The translations under genes and the position numbers were made by a program. The notes below the pieces were generated by a model. That model was given only the letters and a program-made list of their open reading frames with translations, searched no databases and had not been told where the DNA came from. From the NCBI GenBank assembly GCA_016719565.1, contig JADJYU010000005.1, positions 372,001 through 436,000 of the forward strand: a stretch of 64,000 nt of DNA, written 5' to 3'. Shown one piece after another: positions 62,178-64,000 of this stretch. The DNA comes from Ignavibacteria bacterium. GTDB lineage: Bacteria; Bacteroidota; Ignavibacteria; Tepidaquicellales; Tepidaquicellaceae. Position 1 is the stretch's first letter. Each line of letters starts with the position of its first letter.

Positions 62178-63641
62178 ATGATAAAGTCTAAGACAATAGA
62201 GATTCTGAAATCACTTTCTGTTAAAGAATTAAAAGAGTTTGAAAAATTAATTTCTTCTCCTTTCTTCAGTACAGGCAGAAATGTTGTTCCCTACTATAAA
62301 GAGTTAAAAAAGTTTTACCCGCAATTTGATGACGAAAAACTGAATGAGAAATATTTGTTTACAAGATTGTATCCCGGAAAGAATTTCAGCAGAGATATCA
62401 TAAAGAAACTTAATTCTGAGCTGCTAAAACTTTGCTATGAATTTCTTAAACAACTGGCTATTAAATCGAACAGAATTAAAGTTAATGTTCTGACATCTGC
62501 GACAGCGCTTGAAAAAGGACTGGATTTTGCAGCAGCGGGTTTACTTGAAGAAGCGGAAAAACTAACTACTGTTATGCCCTTAAATAATTCCTATTATGAT
62601 AATATGCCGCTTATAAATTATGCAAGAAGTAATTATTATTATAATAAAAGAAACGAAAAAAATTTAAATAACATACTAAAAAACCGGCTGGATACAATTG
62701 ATCTGATCACAAAGAATTTTTTTTATAATCAGTTCTTATATTACCCTTTTCTTTTGCTTGACAGAAACTGGTATGAAGGCATTCAGAATAATATTTTTCT
62801 GAATATGATCGGTTCTTTTGATCATAAAAATTTCTTAAAACTTTTTACTGCTAAAAAGGGAGACCCAACAGATGTGATGCTGCTGATCAATTTATACTGT
62901 ATAATTTCTCTAAAAGAAAAACAAGAGACCGAATATTTTAACAAACTCATAAAACTTTTTTTTGACAATTTAAAACTGTTTGACAGTGAGTTAAGGTATG
63001 TAATACTCAATAGCTTATTTATAATAGTGAAATATAAATTCAGTATTTCAGATCAGGATATGTATAAAAAATCCAGATTCAGTATCATTAAATTTGCTCT
63101 TAAGAACGAAATGCACATCGATCCGATCCTGAAATACTTCCCCCGAAATTTTTTTCTTGAATATTTTAATTTTGCAGTTTCATCCGGAGAAATATCCTGG
63201 GCCGAGGGGTATTGTAAAAAATATCTGTCGCAGGTGAGAAAAGAAGACAGGAAATCTTTAGAGGATTATTGCAGTATAATATTACTGTTTGAATATAATG
63301 AATATGAAAAATGCCTGAATGAGCTGAATGAATTTGATCATCCGAATTATTCTTCCACTGATTATTTTTATTACTACAAAGCAGCTGTATATTTTGAATT
63401 AAATTTATTTGATGAATGCATTTTAACTTTAGATAGTTACAGTAAGTATCTTAACACCGGAAAACACAGTAAGGTCATAAAAAAAGAGGTGCATACAAAT
63501 TTCATTAATGCAATGAGATCTCTGATAAGGTACTCAGAAAAAAAAGATGAAAAGTATTTTTTTCAATTTGAAAATCTCCTTAAGGAAATTGATACCAAAG
63601 TGGTAATGCACAGATGGTTAAACTCAAAACTTGGAAAATAA
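62178..63641 (+). CDS. Uncharacterised TPR-like/alpha-helical protein, SPYFNKGRN family (paralog 2)
   Basis: 487 residues, paralog of the 33.5 kb protein: TIEILKSLSVKELKEFEKLI, SPFFSTGRNV and TRLYPGKNFSRDIIKKLN align with it, as does the C-terminal RWLNSKLGK. It is helical and charged with no signal peptide. The body has repeated helix pairs (ALKNEMHIDPILKYFPRNFF; WAEGYCKKYLSQVRKEDRKS). Function unknown. It begins downstream of two hairpins and ends directly beside a truncated copy of the 234-residue gene. Both paralogs lie next to genes with the dockerin-like tail, which may be chance. Confidence 0.75.
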   Translation: MIKSKTIEILKSLSVKELKEFEKLISSPFFSTGRNVVPYYKELKKFYPQFDDEKLNEKYLFTRLYPGKNFSRDIIKKLNSELLKLCYEFLKQLAIKSNRIKVNVLTSATALEKGLDFAAAGLLEEAEKLTTVMPLNNSYYDNMPLINYARSNYYYNKRNEKNLNNILKNRLDTIDLITKNFFYNQFLYYPFLLLDRNWYEGIQNNIFLNMIGSFDHKNFLKLFTAKKGDPTDVMLLINLYCIISLKEKQETEYFNKLIKLFFDNLKLFDSELRYVILNSLFIIVKYKFSISDQDMYKKSRFSIIKFALKNEMHIDPILKYFPRNFFLEYFNFAVSSGEISWAEGYCKKYLSQVRKEDRKSLEDYCSIILLFEYNEYEKCLNELNEFDHPNYSSTDYFYYYKAAVYFELNLFDECILTLDSYSKYLNTGKHSKVIKKEVHTNFINAMRSLIRYSEKKDEKYFFQFENLLKEIDTKVVMHRWLNSKLGK

Positions 63642-63651
63642 AGATTCTGTT

Positions 63652-64000
63652 ATGATGAATAAAGCGAATGCAATTCTCAATACCGTTACAGAAAAAGCTG
63701 ACGACCTGATACCGTTTGGGATCACGCAGACTGACATTGCAGGATTCAGATCGTGTATTGATAATTACATAAATTCATACACAATTGAATCCGTCTCCCA
63801 TTCAGAAAGCATCGTTATAACAAAAACACTTAAAGAACTTTTTCAGACCGGCATGGACATACTTGATAAGGAAATTAACAGAATGGTTGATTCATTACAG
63901 ACAAAAGAGAAGAACTTTTACGAAAGCTACTATGCAGTCAGATCAGTTAAAAATCTTGGCTTAAGACGCAAAAAAGAAACAGCTCCTCAGCAGCAGGTGA
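63652..64000 (+). pseudogene. 5'-truncated copy of the 234-residue gene, running off the right edge
   Basis: From ATG 63652 it reads MMNKANAILNTVTEKADDLI, then ITKTLKELFQTGMDILDKEI and ends TAPQQQV at the window edge. This matches the last 115 or so residues of the 46.8 kb protein, with near-identical DNA in the last 170 bases. Homology starts about 10 bases beyond the stop of the TPR-like gene (KDSVMMNKAN against RDTEVINKAN), so the copy lacks its first half. It may be translated from an internal ATG. Confidence 0.7.

Overview
The window looks like an AT-rich chromosome segment from the Ignavibacteria/Chlorobi side of the Bacteroidota group. This rests on two secreted proteins that end in a Por/type IX (T9SS) sorting domain of the NYPNPFNPST type, many outer-membrane barrels, SPYFNKGRN/LYPGK-type hypothetical proteins, TTG starts and heptanucleotide intergenic repeats. 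The taxonomic call is an inference from these signatures. No rRNA, tRNA, CRISPR array or intact transposase was seen.

Layout. 0-1.1 kb: a degenerate array with a 21-bp period, then a frame-broken ORF remnant. 1.3-3.2 kb: a PAS sigma-54 activator and a small protein. 3.3-8.8 kb: an accessory sulfur-flavoured cluster. It holds a decayed glycyl-radical-enzyme fragment joined to a transporter fragment, a rhodanese, a DszB-like sulfinate desulfinase with all its catalytic residues, a small ORF broken by two amber codons, a crotonase and a CoA-disulfide-reductase/rhodanese fusion. 9.7-12.9 kb: asparagine synthetase followed by a glutamine synthetase. 13-21.2 kb: a same-strand run of envelope genes (DUF1254/1214 protein, four barrel-like proteins, DUF202, a SulP permease with STAS, DUF502). 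21.3-24.4 kb: GH18 chitinase-like protein, cupin and AraC regulator on the minus strand.

24.9-61.4 kb is dominated by large secreted proteins. Nine proteins with unrelated N-terminal parts (GH18, YCF48-like propeller, Asp-box/sialidase-like, NHL-like propeller, LamG plus P-domain, FG-GAP propellers) share one C-terminal module of about 150 residues: a beta domain with an HRNSIETWS motif, an FGNNM linker, a doublet of dockerin-like calcium loops, and usually the ending SKITP. A tenth copy survives as a remnant. Two further proteins carry the T9SS tail instead. The three largest, about 1,470-1,480 residues each and in tandem, each contain exactly 14 FG-GAP repeats, as expected for two seven-bladed propellers. 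Their junctions show a recent duplication of about 4.6 kb. Two of the three carry an in-frame palindromic mobile repeat.

Housekeeping or unrelated genes lie between these: an SthA-like transhydrogenase and a TerC protein (both with single-base frameshifts), two paralogous TPR-like proteins, and a 234-residue protein beside a second 21-bp array, with a near-identical truncated copy running off the right edge.

The strongest candidate for an undescribed system is the shared dockerin-like C-terminal module, together with the heptamer repeats that run into the stop codons of its genes. The second is the desulfinase/rhodanese/CoA-disulfide-reductase cluster.
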